64,000 nucleotides of DNA from Echinostoma caproni (taxonomy: Eukaryota > Platyhelminthes > Trematoda > Plagiorchiida > Echinostomatidae). The position numbers and the translations under genes were made by a program. Of this stretch, positions 1 through 12,300 are shown in pieces (within the stretch, counting starts at the first letter, position 1; each line of letters starts with the position of its first letter). The stretch spans positions 58,192 to 122,191 of the forward strand of contig UZAN01039688.1 in the NCBI GenBank assembly GCA_900618425.1. Reading direction: 5' to 3'. The notes under the pieces are model-generated. The model made no database searches and was not told the DNA's origin. It was given only the letters and a program-made list of their open reading frames with translations.

Positions 1-3000
1 TAACGTCTAACATTGCTTAGGATTTTTCCGTTTATGGACTATTGGAATCAGCAATCCTATAGATCATTACCTCATACTATGTCTATTTTTCAATAATTTC
101 ATTAAAACATTGATCACGGTTTAACCTGCATAAATACAGACTACCACAAAACTCGTGACGGACTGAAAGAAGCTTAAACGTATCTAAAAATATAAAGTTT
201 ATCCAGTCTGGTAAAGGATTTTTCACATCTTACATTAATCTGTTTCGTTACGGTTTACCTAAACAATTTTCAAACGCCTCAGATTTGTGGCACTGTTTTT
301 AAATCACCTGCGACTTCCTATATATTTTGATGAGATCAGTTGTGGGAACGAACCGCGGACACGAGTAGCACGAAATACGTCTAATTTGGATTTCTGATTC
401 ACTATGAGATTGTACTGCGATCGCAGGACTATGTGCGTCACTGTTACATTTTATGACCACACTGAGTCACACGCGGTGAGGTCCTTTACGACTGCCATCC
501 TTGGACTGACTCATTGATAATGTGAACCACGTCCCTTTTTTCTTACTGGGAATCGAACAGGCAAAATTCTGCTTGGGATCAATACGCTCAAGGTCAATAG
601 ACAAACCACTTTATGTGTGTGATCGTATGGGTTAAACCAAAACCCCAGGTAATATACATCCTACTGTACATTTTTACCCCTCTGGTTCACATTGCTGAAT
701 AAGAAAACAAAAAAATAAATTGGGGAGAGGTAAAAATGAACATGAACGAACAATGGCCTGATTATTATCTGGTAGTTTCTCTCGTGAAGAAGAAAAATGT
801 ACAATGATTTGCCTTTATATTTTACTGGAAAGCAGCACTGAACTAGCAGGACTGCGTTGGGTTCCTATCGGAATCAGTAGAATCCCACAAAGTACCCCTA
901 TCTCCGATATCCTACTTCCTAACAGTACAAGATTCGTTGTGTAGGTTACTGGTTGCATTATTCTCAGTACAACCTATTACCAGTTTAAGTGACTTGGGTT
1001 TAATCAGCTGACTTTGTGTTGTCCTCAAATCCTCGGCTTTCATCACGTTTTTCCGCCCATCAGACGCAATAATCTATCTGATGCGGCCGCTTTGTTTACT
1101 ACTACCACGGGTAGCACGTGCACGGTAAACTGATAGTCGTCATAGTAGTAACTTGTGATATCTGTTGATGGGTGTGTGCTGCTGCATTTGTGACGTATTG
1201 GACACACCATTCGGTGAGAGCCAACGACCACGGAGACGACGAGGATTATAATGCTGGTGTAATCGGGTGTGTTTGTGTGTGTGTGTTCGCACTTAAACTT
1301 GTTTCCTTATTCGCGATAGCGGGAACACTGAGAACAACCACGCATAAGCACACGTACACAGAGACAGACTGGAGGAAGAGGAGGAGGCAACCCACATGTC
1401 GCATACTTGAATTAGTAACACACAGTGAAATGCACATGAACACACCTGCACGAGTTTTGCTTCAATTCTGAAAACTGAGAGCCAGGCAGTTACCCCATTC
1501 TTCGTCAGATTATATTGCATTTTAATTTTGTTTGCAGTTGAGAAGATTAAATAAATGTTTTAGTCCGGATAGAAGTCTAATCCGGCTTAGAATTCCTATT
1601 CTCTTATATTTTTCTTCGTCGTTACTATAGTAACGGAGATGAATCGTTAATCTACAACGCGAACAGTTGTTTGCATTTTCGAATACACTCCGCGCTTAAG
1701 TCAGTGATTCAACAGGTTTACTCCAACAAATGTAAAGTATAAAATTAATTTACCTACTTTGGTTTTGCATGCAAATTTGTTTCTTTTCTTTCGACGCCAT
1801 GCATTGGTTGTAAGTAGATTATAAGAAGGGAGAAGCAACTCATCAAAAGATAACATAATAAACACAATAAAACAGGATAGATAACCACCGGTCATTAGGT
1901 TTGAACACAGAAACTCCGGGATGATATAATGGCGGTCTCAGGCGCTCGATCGAATGCAAAATTTCCTTAACAAATTATTCCTATCGTAACCGTGTGTCCA
2001 GAGTACCGACAGGATCTGTAGCTAACGTGAAACAGATTCAGTAAAATTGTGAGCTAACCAGAGATCCGCTGTCCGATCAATGACAAATAAAAGACAATCA
2101 GAGAAATGCAGTAGTACATTGGATATAGATCGAGTCATACCTTCTGCGAACTCCTCCACATTGAGCAATGCATTCCTTTTTGTTGGAAGATAGAGGAATT
2201 TTCCGATAATCATTTTTGTTTTAGTTGATGTCTTTTGACCGCTGATTGAAAGCTGTTCGAATCGCGTTCATTATCGCAGATGAAATTAAATATATTAAAC
2301 GCATTTATGTTTTTAGATTATCTTCATCCATCTTTTCGCCTGGAAAAATATCAAAATGGAATTCAATAATTGTCTTTATATTTGTACTACTTAGGAGTAA
2401 CTATGCTATGATTGCTTTCCATTTTTTGGCAGACCGTTTTTGAGACTTCATTTTCACGTATGAGCTTCCAGTCTTCTAGTGATCCATACATTCTGGAAGT
2501 ATTTGACTTAAATTTCGCCCTCATGAGATTACATGGATACTTCGTATCCACTATTCCAACTGATATGTGAACTCCCACTGTACTGTCCCTGTGCCAACAA
2601 ACTGAAGCTATAGGTGGCTGAAATTACTGATTCAGATTACGTCACCAGCGGTCAATCAGGTTTTTGGGGGGTAGCCCCAGGAAGGACACATTTGAGTGAC
2701 TCTAATTTAGTTGGCTTTTAGATCACTCGTTTCCTATGGTAAAACGCATTCCAGTATGTTTTGTCCCGCAGCGTTGTCCTTTGAATCGCCGTTTTATTAT
2801 TAAAGTAAATAATCTAGTATGCAGTAGATTGGCGACAAGAGGATTACAAGCGTTGTACTCCTGTTGTCAAACAGAAAAATACACAAGCACTGCTAGGAGA
2901 GTGGTTGTCGGTAGAGTGCTGCTTTCAGTTTACAAATTTTTAAGCTTCTACTGTTTAGGTACTAGGTCATTCATACTGCATTTTAGTATCGGCCACGCGA

Positions 3001-3499
3001 ATCAAAGGTTTCGTGTAACCACTAAGTAGCACACTGTGTTTCAGAGAGGTATTTCAGTTATTACCTTCGGTGTTATATATGTGTAAACTTGAATTAAATG
3101 GAATACCCAGAGATTGAAAAATAATATGTGAAATAATTTTTGTCTACTGGTGTTCAGAAAAACTGTAAACACGGAGAACTTTGTTTTCGGTAGTTATCTT
3201 CAAGTATTTGCATGTATTGGTCGGTAATACTACTTCGTGTATTGTGTTGTGCATAACTTATGCAAGCACTGGAGCTCACATTTCAGTTTGAAAAATCATA
3301 CGTGCTAACCGTCACAATGTACATAACAAACTATGAAAGTTTCGCAGATATGAGGATATTTCATAACCCAATGTTAAGACAAAGTTCACTTATTGTTTGC
3401 TCTTTGTTTATGAGTACACAAGCAAGATACGGTATAGTTGCATTGCGGTAAGCATTAATTCGAGATGAAATTTGGCGGAAGTGGGAGCGTGTTGAATGA
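1..3499. other. Non-coding stretch, no gene recognised
   Basis: I see no open frame here with protein-like composition or a credible splice context; the short frames are fragmentary and low complexity. Positions 1040-1520 are rich in GT/CA alternation and overlapping antisense frames, which explains the small frames seen there. The remainder is unremarkable AT-rich sequence. Confidence 0.6.
1267..1286. repeat. GT-rich microsatellite
   Basis: Interrupted (GT)n run inside a longer GT/CA-biased stretch. Confidence 0.8.
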
Positions 3500-3519
3500 T
3501 GGGAAAGACATCGTGTCAG

Positions 3520-4895
3520 TTATGCGTGCAATTGGTGGTCAGTATCTGTGAGAATACTCTCAGCAAATTTCACACAGGAAGTTACATGATATTCTGAAAG
3601 CTTTAAAACTAACGCATTCACCAGAATAGAACAGACGCGACTAATAACGGTTAGACCGCGGCGTACGACTCTAAAAGCCTGTTTGAGTAAGCCAGAAAAA
3701 ATGAATAGGGAACAGTAGAGTAAGATGGGTAAAACACACTGATATACAAAGGTNAAAGGTAGAAACAACTGACTGGGACGAACGAAACTGCTTCAGCTTT
3801 CGTATTTTAAATGATAGGCGCCGCAGTTTACCAATGCAATTATGGATGTGAGTTGACTAATGAAGATTGCTATCTATGGTTACACCAAGATATTTGACAG
3901 AGTTCACTCTGTATAAAGGATTGTTATTACTCACTGTGGGGTCTGTCGGATATGGGGGGCGAGCAAAACTATATAAACACTCAACACATTTACTGGGTTT
4001 CAGGGTTAGCCCCGATGAGGAGGAGAATGACTGAATTCGATCAAGATTGTTGGTGAAAGAACTTAGATCAGAATAAGCAGAAATGGGCTGGCACAACACG
4101 AAGTCATCTGCATATTTCAAACTTCGTGCTGGAGAAACACGGAATATCACAAATATAAGTGGAAAATAAGTATGGGGATAGCACAGCTCCTCGAAGAACC
4201 CCGGAGTTGTTGACTAAGGGTTTCGATGTGGCCTTCCCCAATCTAGTGGTTTGTACTTTATCAGTAAAATAGTTGGATAACCAAGCTAACAACTGCTTGG
4301 GGCATTCAAACAATTAAAGTTTTTGTAAGAACTTAGATCTACGAATGGACTCAAACACAGAAGAGCAGTGCAGAAGAACACATCGAACTGACTTACCAGA
4401 GTTGTTCAAAGACTTAGTGATAACATGAATGAGACTGCGCCCAAGGTGGACCTATTAGGCTTGTAAGCAAACTGATGGATCACTGGGAATTTTTATAGAC
4501 TTCTGAAGGCGTTTGAGTATGGCCTTTTCAGTCAATTTAAGAGCTAAAGATGTTAATGCTATGGGGTGAAAACGTTTGGAGAGGATAGAAGATTTGGATG
4601 CTTTGGGGACTGGTATGATTATGACCGGCCTCCAACAGTCGGGGAAAGTGGAAGAATTAAGAGATTCATTGACATTTGAGGTAATTGCTCCAGCAGGGAA
4701 AGCAGTACCAAATTTGAAGAGGGCTGGATGTAAGTCATAAGGTCCTGCAACAGAAGACGAATTGCAGCTTTTTAGAAGTTTTAACACATCACAATATGAG
4801 AATGGATCCACGTTATAAACATTTTGTGACGAGTAGGTAGGAAGAATGTCCGATGACTGGCATAGGAATGCGACATTTAGATCATCAGTGTCCAT
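3520..4895 (-). pseudogene. LINE reverse transcriptase, broken into at least four frames
   Basis: Minus strand. 4895-4455 gives the fingers region, with FHPIALTSLALKLTEKAIL. 4313-4104 gives LAWLSNYFTDKVQTTRLG followed by GVLRGAVLSPYLFSTYI. 4150-3857 carries the catalytic KYADD box, then SGLTLKPSKC and VKYLGVTIDSNLH. 3768-3520 holds the C-terminal region, ending in CVKFAESILTDTDH. The catalytic aspartates are kept in the surviving Y-A-D-D, but frameshifts and stops separate the pieces. A single N at 3754 lies inside a duplicated 6-base motif and accounts for one break. Confidence 0.85.
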
Positions 4896-5380
4896 ATCTA
4901 CTTTCGACCGTAATTTCTTCCTTCCACAGAGAAGTCTTATACCTTTTCACAGGTGCTGGCTATTCCCAGTACTCAGAATTCGATCAAAGAGTAATGTGTT
5001 CAATCTATTTACTTCAACTTTGATAAGCCTGGACAAATACCTGACAGCTCAAGCGTTGTAAGATTTTACTCACGTTCCTTTTGTCGTCGCAGCGACTTTA
5101 GTAGGGGAGAGTTTATCATTCCGTTGGACACATAGAGACTTTGAACAGGGCAGCAGTAATTATATGTGCCATTGATTATTTGGGTGAATAGAGGAACACA
5201 CGTGAATAGAGAAGAAGGAGATGATGAAAACCATAAAGAGGTCTGACCGAGAGTTTCATTCAGGGAGAAACATCCGTATGTGAGAGGTTACGAAAACGAA
5301 ATCTGACGTGCTCAGATCGGGAGAAAGATTTGTATGCACTGTGTGAATAAACTTTACGTAGAACTAAGAGTAAGCAGCGG

Positions 5381-5994
5381 TCACTGGAGGAAATAGGTGC
5401 TTTCAGTGCTAAAGAAAAAAAGGGTTGGGTTGGTGGTAATAACTCTGTCTAATATAGAGTTACCTCTTGTTGGAGAGTGACAAATATCTGTCATACCCAA
5501 TGATAACAGCCGATAAGTACTATTATGGTTGAGGTCGTCAACGACTATATACAGTTTAACATCTAAACTTGGGGCAATAAATGAAATGAATGAGTCGAAG
5601 AAAGACATAGGATCGGACTGTGTACAGTAAGGGGCTATATACAAGTTAGTCAAAATTGTGAGTAAAACGGGAAAATCTAGGGTGACACTGTATAATTAGT
5701 CACTCAATACCTTTTGAGCAGTACTGAAAAATAACATGGGACGTCACACCAGGAAACGTGGACATATGTGGCCACACACCCTCCAGTCGTTTTTCTTCCG
5801 GTTCCACGATCCTGTCGGTAAACTTGAAAACCGTCTATTGACACTAGAGGGTCATCTATATCCTCATTCAACCAGGATTCTTGAACACAGACAGCACACG
5901 TGTTTAGATGAATTCTTGATTGGACACTATTTAAATCCGACATTTTGGGAAACAGGGACTGAGTGTTAATGCTGACCAATGAAGGGAAAGTCAT
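5381..5994 (-). pseudogene. LINE apurinic/apyrimidinic-type endonuclease domain, broken
   Basis: Reading the minus strand from about 5994, an N-terminal endonuclease segment carries a VSINTQSLF start, the catalytic-Glu context QESWLN, and SIDGFQVYRQDRG. A second segment (5653-5381) carries TNLYIAPYC and then TRGNSILDRVIT near the domain end. The usual G-D-F-N motif reads VDDLNH here, which suggests loss of a key residue. The domain nicks target DNA for target-primed reverse transcription in intact relatives. The two halves lie in different frames separated by about 50 bases. Confidence 0.75.
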
Positions 5995-6000
5995 CTTTGA

Positions 6001-9000
6001 CAGAGGGATGTAATCAAGGGCAACTTGCCATCCTGCACGCTTGCGTTTTTTTGTCCAGCCTAGACATTGAGAAACTGAAGTCGCACAAACCGCCGAACCA
6101 TCGAAGCATGTCCTGACATGTTTGAAACAAATAATATCGTCTCGTGAGTAACGACGACACATGATAGTGAGTGAAAATGAGAAAACTCCCACAACGTGAC
6201 GGAGAGCATGTAAGTGTAGCGCTGCCAATCGAAGGGCATGCGAAACAACTTATCAGATAGCTTACGCTCTTGTTGCATGAATTTGTGAACAATTTTAGAT
6301 ATACAGTCAAACCTGTGACCACAATAAGTGGTTAGGGCGAAATAGGGTGAAAGAGGATGAACTGTATTTGAAATGGGAAAAATGAAACAGGTTGGAAGGT
6401 GTAAATGAAAACTTAGGCAACGGGAAGGGCAGAAAACGGAAGCAGTGTTTGCAAAGAATATGAGATAGGCACTTTCTGTCATCATGGTAACAGTAACACT
6501 TGCAGCACCTGGTCGATAGTGGTCACACGATTGAAAATATAAAAGATATTTTCACACACATCTGAATCCAGAACCAAAATGCTGAACATGAGTTGCATCA
6601 TAACCCTCAAGAATCAGTTCAAAGAGTTGTATAAGAAGTTTCTGATGTTTGTAACTTCGTGGCAATTAGGATGGTGAAACCAGAATTGTAGGTGAAAGGA
6701 ATTATCAAGGTAAATATACAGGGTATGGGTTCAATCACGTAAAATGGACATAATGGGGAATAAATGTAGCTCTGGGTGCGGATACTGCTGTTCACGAGTT
6801 CTCCAAGTTCGGAGAACAGGCACAATAAATCGACAAGTATTTTTTCATAATCGAAACGGATTCAGCTATGGGGCAGGTATTATAATCACTACAAGGGGGC
6901 AGTCATACCTAAAGGGGCTACGCGACACCAACCACTAATTAGATCTGATATGAGCTTTGTAACGTCTAATGGCAACTGCCTTCGCGAAAAGTCGGAAAAG
7001 TGCATTTCTGAGACTGTTATCTTTCGCGTGTGACGGGCCATTGAATTGGATGGAAGCTCGAACTCCTTAAACGCCGTATTCCTCGGTAGATAAATAAGCG
7101 TTTCTCTCAATTGGATTTGGTGGGCATTCGCTTAGTTTCGAGTAAGAGAGGCAGCATCACAGGATGTTGCAGTTGCCTGATGTATTCATAAATTTAGTTG
7201 AACTACTAATGAGTAGCCAAAGTATAATAATAATAATCAAATTGGACAAAATTCCACATTGTCCACAGCAGAATCTAATGCACATTCCATGGACTAGTCT
7301 GTCTATTTTCCTTCCTGAACGCATGTCTGCTTAGTGATGGCAAAAACATCGACACTTAAACTTTTGTGAAACTTGCTTGGATTGGTCGATGATTTTAACT
7401 TATTAAAAATAAATTATTTTTTTTCTCGATATTGAACAATCTCAAAGTTCGAATATTCCCATGACTCGTTTTCTCTTGATATTTATGGCGGGAAATGAGT
7501 GAGAGTTAGTCATGCTTCCTGAGTGCTAATTGATTTCATGGATTCTTGCCACCAGTATTATTCCAGTTTATTTTACTTCTAATTCGAGGCAATCGTTACG
7601 GGTAATTCTCTGAATAATATGAAGCTTTATCCTTTGGTTTTGAAAGAACTCTCCATAGGCAGGCGGTCGGTTTGTGCACAACTTAGGTTCTTTGTGGCCT
7701 TAACAGTCTTATTACTATTTCCCCAATTTCCTTGCTGATGTGTTCTAGTTTTGATATCTTGAAGGTTGCGAATGTGTCATTAACATTTCGGAACCACGGT
7801 TTTGGCTGGATTCTCAGTATCCTTTGCTTCTGCAACTCTTACATCACGGCTTTGGCTGTCTCCAGATAATGGTGAGTCCATTGGAGTCCCTCTCCGATGC
7901 TCCATATTTATAGGGATTCAGCATATGGAAATAACTTTCATGGTGGACGAAATTGTATGCATTGGGCCTCCTCAGGACAATCCTACTAACCTCAGTAACT
8001 AATCAGTTACACGTTCCCTTCAATCAAAATAATTAGATTTATAGATAAGTATTTCACAGAGGGAAGTTGATGACTGATTGACTGCATCAGCTGCGTTGAT
8101 TGCCTCGGTATTCTGGCAAATCATTTTGATTTTTATTGTTTTAAAATGTCTAAAGTGAATATTTTGAAGGAATATATATAAATAAGTTCTACATGCCTCC
8201 ATTAGTTAGTTAAAGTACCACTGGTCAATGAAGCACGCTTTTAGGATTTTCAATCCTTGTTAGAAAACCTTAAAACGTGATGCTAACAAAATCTTTCGGG
8301 AATTAGGTAGCTCATGAAGCGTATTTAGCACAATTTTGATTGTTCAACTTACGCATGAGGGGTTCACTTAAGGTAAACCCGACAATCTAAGATACTTATC
8401 AATCAGTCTCTTCAAAATCTATTAAACGGTACACAACTGCCTAAGGTACGGTACACCGAGTCAGTTGCTTGTCACAGATGTCTTGAACACTGGATAAAGC
8501 ACGCGAGTGTACCAGAATGAATTTAATGACAAATATTGCGGAACGTTCAAGAGTGCCATGTGTGCACAATTGATGCATAGTTCTTCAGTAAAGTGTTTTA
8601 AGGTTTTGGGAAAGGAAGATGAGTTTACGTCTGGATTGATTTTAAGTCATACCCCTATCACCATAAATGCTTACAAGACCAATATACTAAACGTCCAAAT
8701 ATATCATTTTGATGGTAACTTTGGAACTAACCACAATTAACGAGAGTCATGTGGAAACCGGTTTCACGAATGTGACGTTATATGAAATAGCTCCCGTATG
8801 CTGACCGGTCCCCAAAGGAGGAGAGTTAAAAGGAATGAAAGGGGACACATTACCAACCGATTTAAACCTTCTTGCTAGCAGATTTTCAATCCGATTGATT
8901 AGAAATCACGGTTGACAGCAAAGTGTACATTTTGCTGTATAAACTTTGTGTGAGACAACATCACATTTTCACACTCATCAGATGCTGCCAAATCTGATTG

Positions 9001-9290
9001 TTCGTCATTGGTAATCAAAATTCTCTTTCAGTGGCATGCATTTCAGACCGATGACCACCGTATTTGTCTCCTAATTTCTGAAAAACCATCCATCACGAGC
9101 TATTCTACGTCAGTAGCATTTTATTCCTTCCCGTGCACTCATTTATCAGCAGATTGTGTGATTTTCACACGGATTCTTGTATGATCTATGCTCAGGAGAT
9201 CTTCATAGACAACCCATAGTCTATTCATTCTGATTTATCTCCATGTCATTCCGAAACTTCGACTATGCCCAGTTTTTACCGCATTCCCGC
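6001..9290. other. Non-coding stretch, no gene recognised
   Basis: Several overlapping frames of 60-140 codons occur on the minus strand at 6.0-6.5 kb just upstream of the LINE, but none has a recognisable domain. They could be the degraded 5' end of the element. A minus-strand frame at 6889-7110 has mixed composition but no supporting splice signals. 6740-6800 resembles the head of the hairpin repeat seen at 29.3 and 54.1 kb. Nothing else is supportable. Confidence 0.5.
6744..6815 (+). repeat. Possible head fragment of the hairpin repeat family
   Basis: The stretch around 6757-6795 (TGTAGCTCTGGGTGCGGATA) closely resembles the head of the repeats at 29355 and 54107. It lacks the downstream inverted arms, so it may be a truncated copy. 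Confidence 0.4.
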
Positions 9291-9294
9291 TGGC

Positions 9295-9313
9295 ATATAT
9301 ATATATATATATA
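9295..9313. repeat. (AT)n microsatellite
   Basis: About nine AT units in a row. Confidence 0.9.
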
Positions 9314-12300
9314 ACGTTCCACATAGTGCACAGTTTCTTCATTATCACCCCTAGTTGAACACGGTTTCGCTAACGTTCTGGTATGGATGGTTTATAAAAA
9401 CCCAGGAAATGATTTAAAGCTAATTTCTATTGAAATGTTGCTTTCACGTCGTCCGAAGAGTAAGAACAGTCAGTGCGCAAAAATTGACAGTGTATTCACT
9501 GCGTAAATATTATACTAATCCTTTGTGACTATTTGTGATCAAATTTCGTTATTTTCATTAAATTTGCCTAAACGAAAACTTGTAACCTATGTTATCACTA
9601 TGTTCATCAAATTATTCAATATTGTTATTTCGAACAAAGAGAAAGGGAACCATCTTATCGGCCCTCAATTATAACATTGAAACAGAACAAAAACTCGGCT
9701 GCATCGGTGTTGGATTGAAAAGATGAAATAAATTCAATAAATGGATTCAATTATTTTGAAAAGTGACAATCACAATAGGTTTCTTATAAGAACGTTAATA
9801 TGGTGAACAAACGTCCTTTCTGTGCTCCATCCACCACTCGGTTATAAGGCACCGAACAACTCAAGGAATAGTACGAAAGAGTTGACTGTTACCTGAACAG
9901 TCTGTGTTTCGAACGGAATGGAGGTAAGGGATAAGGATACGAATGCTGATCACACAATTAAATTATAACTATTTAAGCAATGGGAGATTATATCGGTTAG
10001 ATTATGCATCTTAGTTTCTTATTGTCAGAACTCGTATACGAGTTCCTTAGAAGTAGTATACAACGAAGTAATATGTGGCCCGAGCAGAGTATCAGCATTC
10101 AAAGTTTTGTGCCAACGCAAGTAAAAGAGATTTAAAACTCACTGGTATTCTAACAGGAGGGTTATGGTCTGTTTGTATGTCTGGTAACGTACTTGTCACA
10201 ATAAGGTAACCGTTCTTTTCTAAAGGATATCCGTGAGATTTCATCAATTGATAGTACCAATATTAATTAACACGTATGGAAGATTCCCATCAGAATATCA
10301 AAAAACAAACAATATTGCGAACAAGCTTGCTTTAGTAAATTTGTCCTAATAAGCGAAACTTAATGAGCTGCGTAAATCTAAGTGGGCAACTTTTTTAAGG
10401 GTTATATCGTAATAACAGATGCATCATAAATAGAACAGAAAACAGAAAGTTTGTTTGTTGAATGAAGACGAGATTTAATTGATTCCTTATTATTCACAAG
10501 CTTCTTTTCGCTTGGTCACAAATTGGAGGCATTAATTAACGTAAAATGGAAAGAAGATAAGTGATCGATTGTGAGAATAAAATTTCAAACGGTGATTGTA
10601 TATTGGATGTGAACGAGATCTTATAGAGATTGCTATGCGATGGATGACAGGTTTCTAGAAGTGGTTTCGAAGAAAATTGCATTTAAGTGGGCAACTTCAT
10701 ACTGAAACTGGACCATGTAGGTAAATCACTAGGAACATCAATGTATGTGGAAATTTTACGAATCGGTTAGCTAAATCACAGTTTTGTTTGCAGAATGCAT
10801 TGTAACCATACCGGTTTTTAAGAACCCGTCCAACAGTCATGTTTAATTCTTTTGCGATAGCTATACTTTTGGATTACGATATCAACCCCATGATTTCGTT
10901 CTGCTGTTTACTCACAATTTCCTCAACTTTATTCTTCTTCTAGATTTGATTCAACATATTTTCTCCTCTCACTTTTGTCATCAAATAGTAATTCAGTCTT
11001 TTTCTCCTCACTTCTTGTATCACGATAAATGAACTACTAAAACCCTAAAACTAATTAATTTTGAACAGGTTGGTGGTCTAACATGCGGAACATTACAAAA
11101 TAAAACAATATGAACAGCTTCCTGCCCTTTGTAAAACCCTCCTGATCGATTTTTTTTAAATTGGTCCTATCTAGTTGATGGTATAAACCCAAATGTGTGT
11201 TGTTTGGAACTTCTTCTGGGCGTCACTTCCTGTTTCTGTTTGTGCTCCCTCGATCATTCCGTCATCAGAAACATCATTACTGTCAATTCGGGGTCTTTTT
11301 TGGGTAATTGATGCTTAACTCCTTTCCTCCGGATAAATATGCGTAACTTGTTGTCACTGAAAACCGCTGAATGAGTCTGTTTAACGACAGAAGACTTCAT
11401 CCTGGACAATTACTCACCCTGGTCGAATAGTTAGTCCTGCTTCAATTCGTTTGCGAAACACGATGGATAAGGGAATCACAATTTCGGTTGTAGATCGCGT
11501 CGTTGTTGGGACTCTATTTAATGGATAAATTATCTTATAACCAAACTAAAAACTGTCAAATAAAATGTTTGACTTCTTTTCCGTAGTGTTGATGTATGTT
11601 TCGATGGGAAATACCATTCATCAGTAAACCCCGCATGAGATTTCTCCTAAAGAAATTTAGTGATGGCTTTGTGCGCTGCCGATTTTTAATTAGATCTGTA
11701 TAGCTTTAAGCACACCAGCTTCGTTTGACATCATAATTGATTTCTGGTACATGCTTCTATCATTTATCAGCAATCAATATGTTTTCAAAGCCTTTTTTAC
11801 GTCGGTCGAATTAGACGACCAGCAGTTTTCGTGGTAGTTCATTTTTATTCATCTAGTGAAATTCTCGCTGGAATTTCCTGTAAAAACATCCCTAAGGAAC
11901 TGTATCCCTGGTGAGGCAACAATGTTTCCAGAATAAATGTAAACAGGTAATTAATGTACTGCATCAATAGTGGTAAACTAGGATAATTACGTTTGAAGTG
12001 ACTTACCTTTTCCGGTACCTAGGGTGCAACACTTTGGTGTTACAAGTAAAATTAGGAAGTATGTAAATGTGATCTGAAGATCTTCACTGGAAAGAAGATA
12101 TTTAAAGTCTCAGCAAAATAAAGTTAATCTTCACTCAGAGACTACTTAAAGTTCGCACTTTATGTGAATTTATATTTATTCATCGGATTGTCTTAGAATT
12201 TACTTCCACTTTTAGGATAGCAAAGCAAAAGGAAATCATGAAAGATGGAATGGAAACCAATTACAACTCCTTGGACAACGTTTTACATTAAAAGAGAGTT

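Larger units (their letters stand above)
3500..6000 (-). mobile_element. CR1-like non-LTR retrotransposon (LINE), copy 1, decayed
   Basis: On the minus strand, from about 5994 down to 3520, pieces of one LINE polyprotein appear in the expected order: endonuclease, reverse transcriptase fingers, palm, then C-terminal region. Recognisable pieces include QESWLN (endonuclease), SPTRGNSILDRVIT, FHPIALTSLALK, GVLRGAVLSPYLFS, KYADD and SVKYLGVTID. The frame is broken many times, so no functional protein is made. The layout is that of the CR1 / Schistosoma SR1 type of element; family placement is from motif recognition only. A second copy lies at 38.3-40.5 kb. The exact 5' and 3' ends and any target-site duplication were not found. 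Confidence 0.85.

Noticed and set aside
6014..6485. Overlapping 100-174-codon minus-strand frames upstream of LINE copy 1
   Set aside because: Only the downstream part (from about 5994) shows endonuclease motifs; the upstream parts overlap in several frames without a domain.
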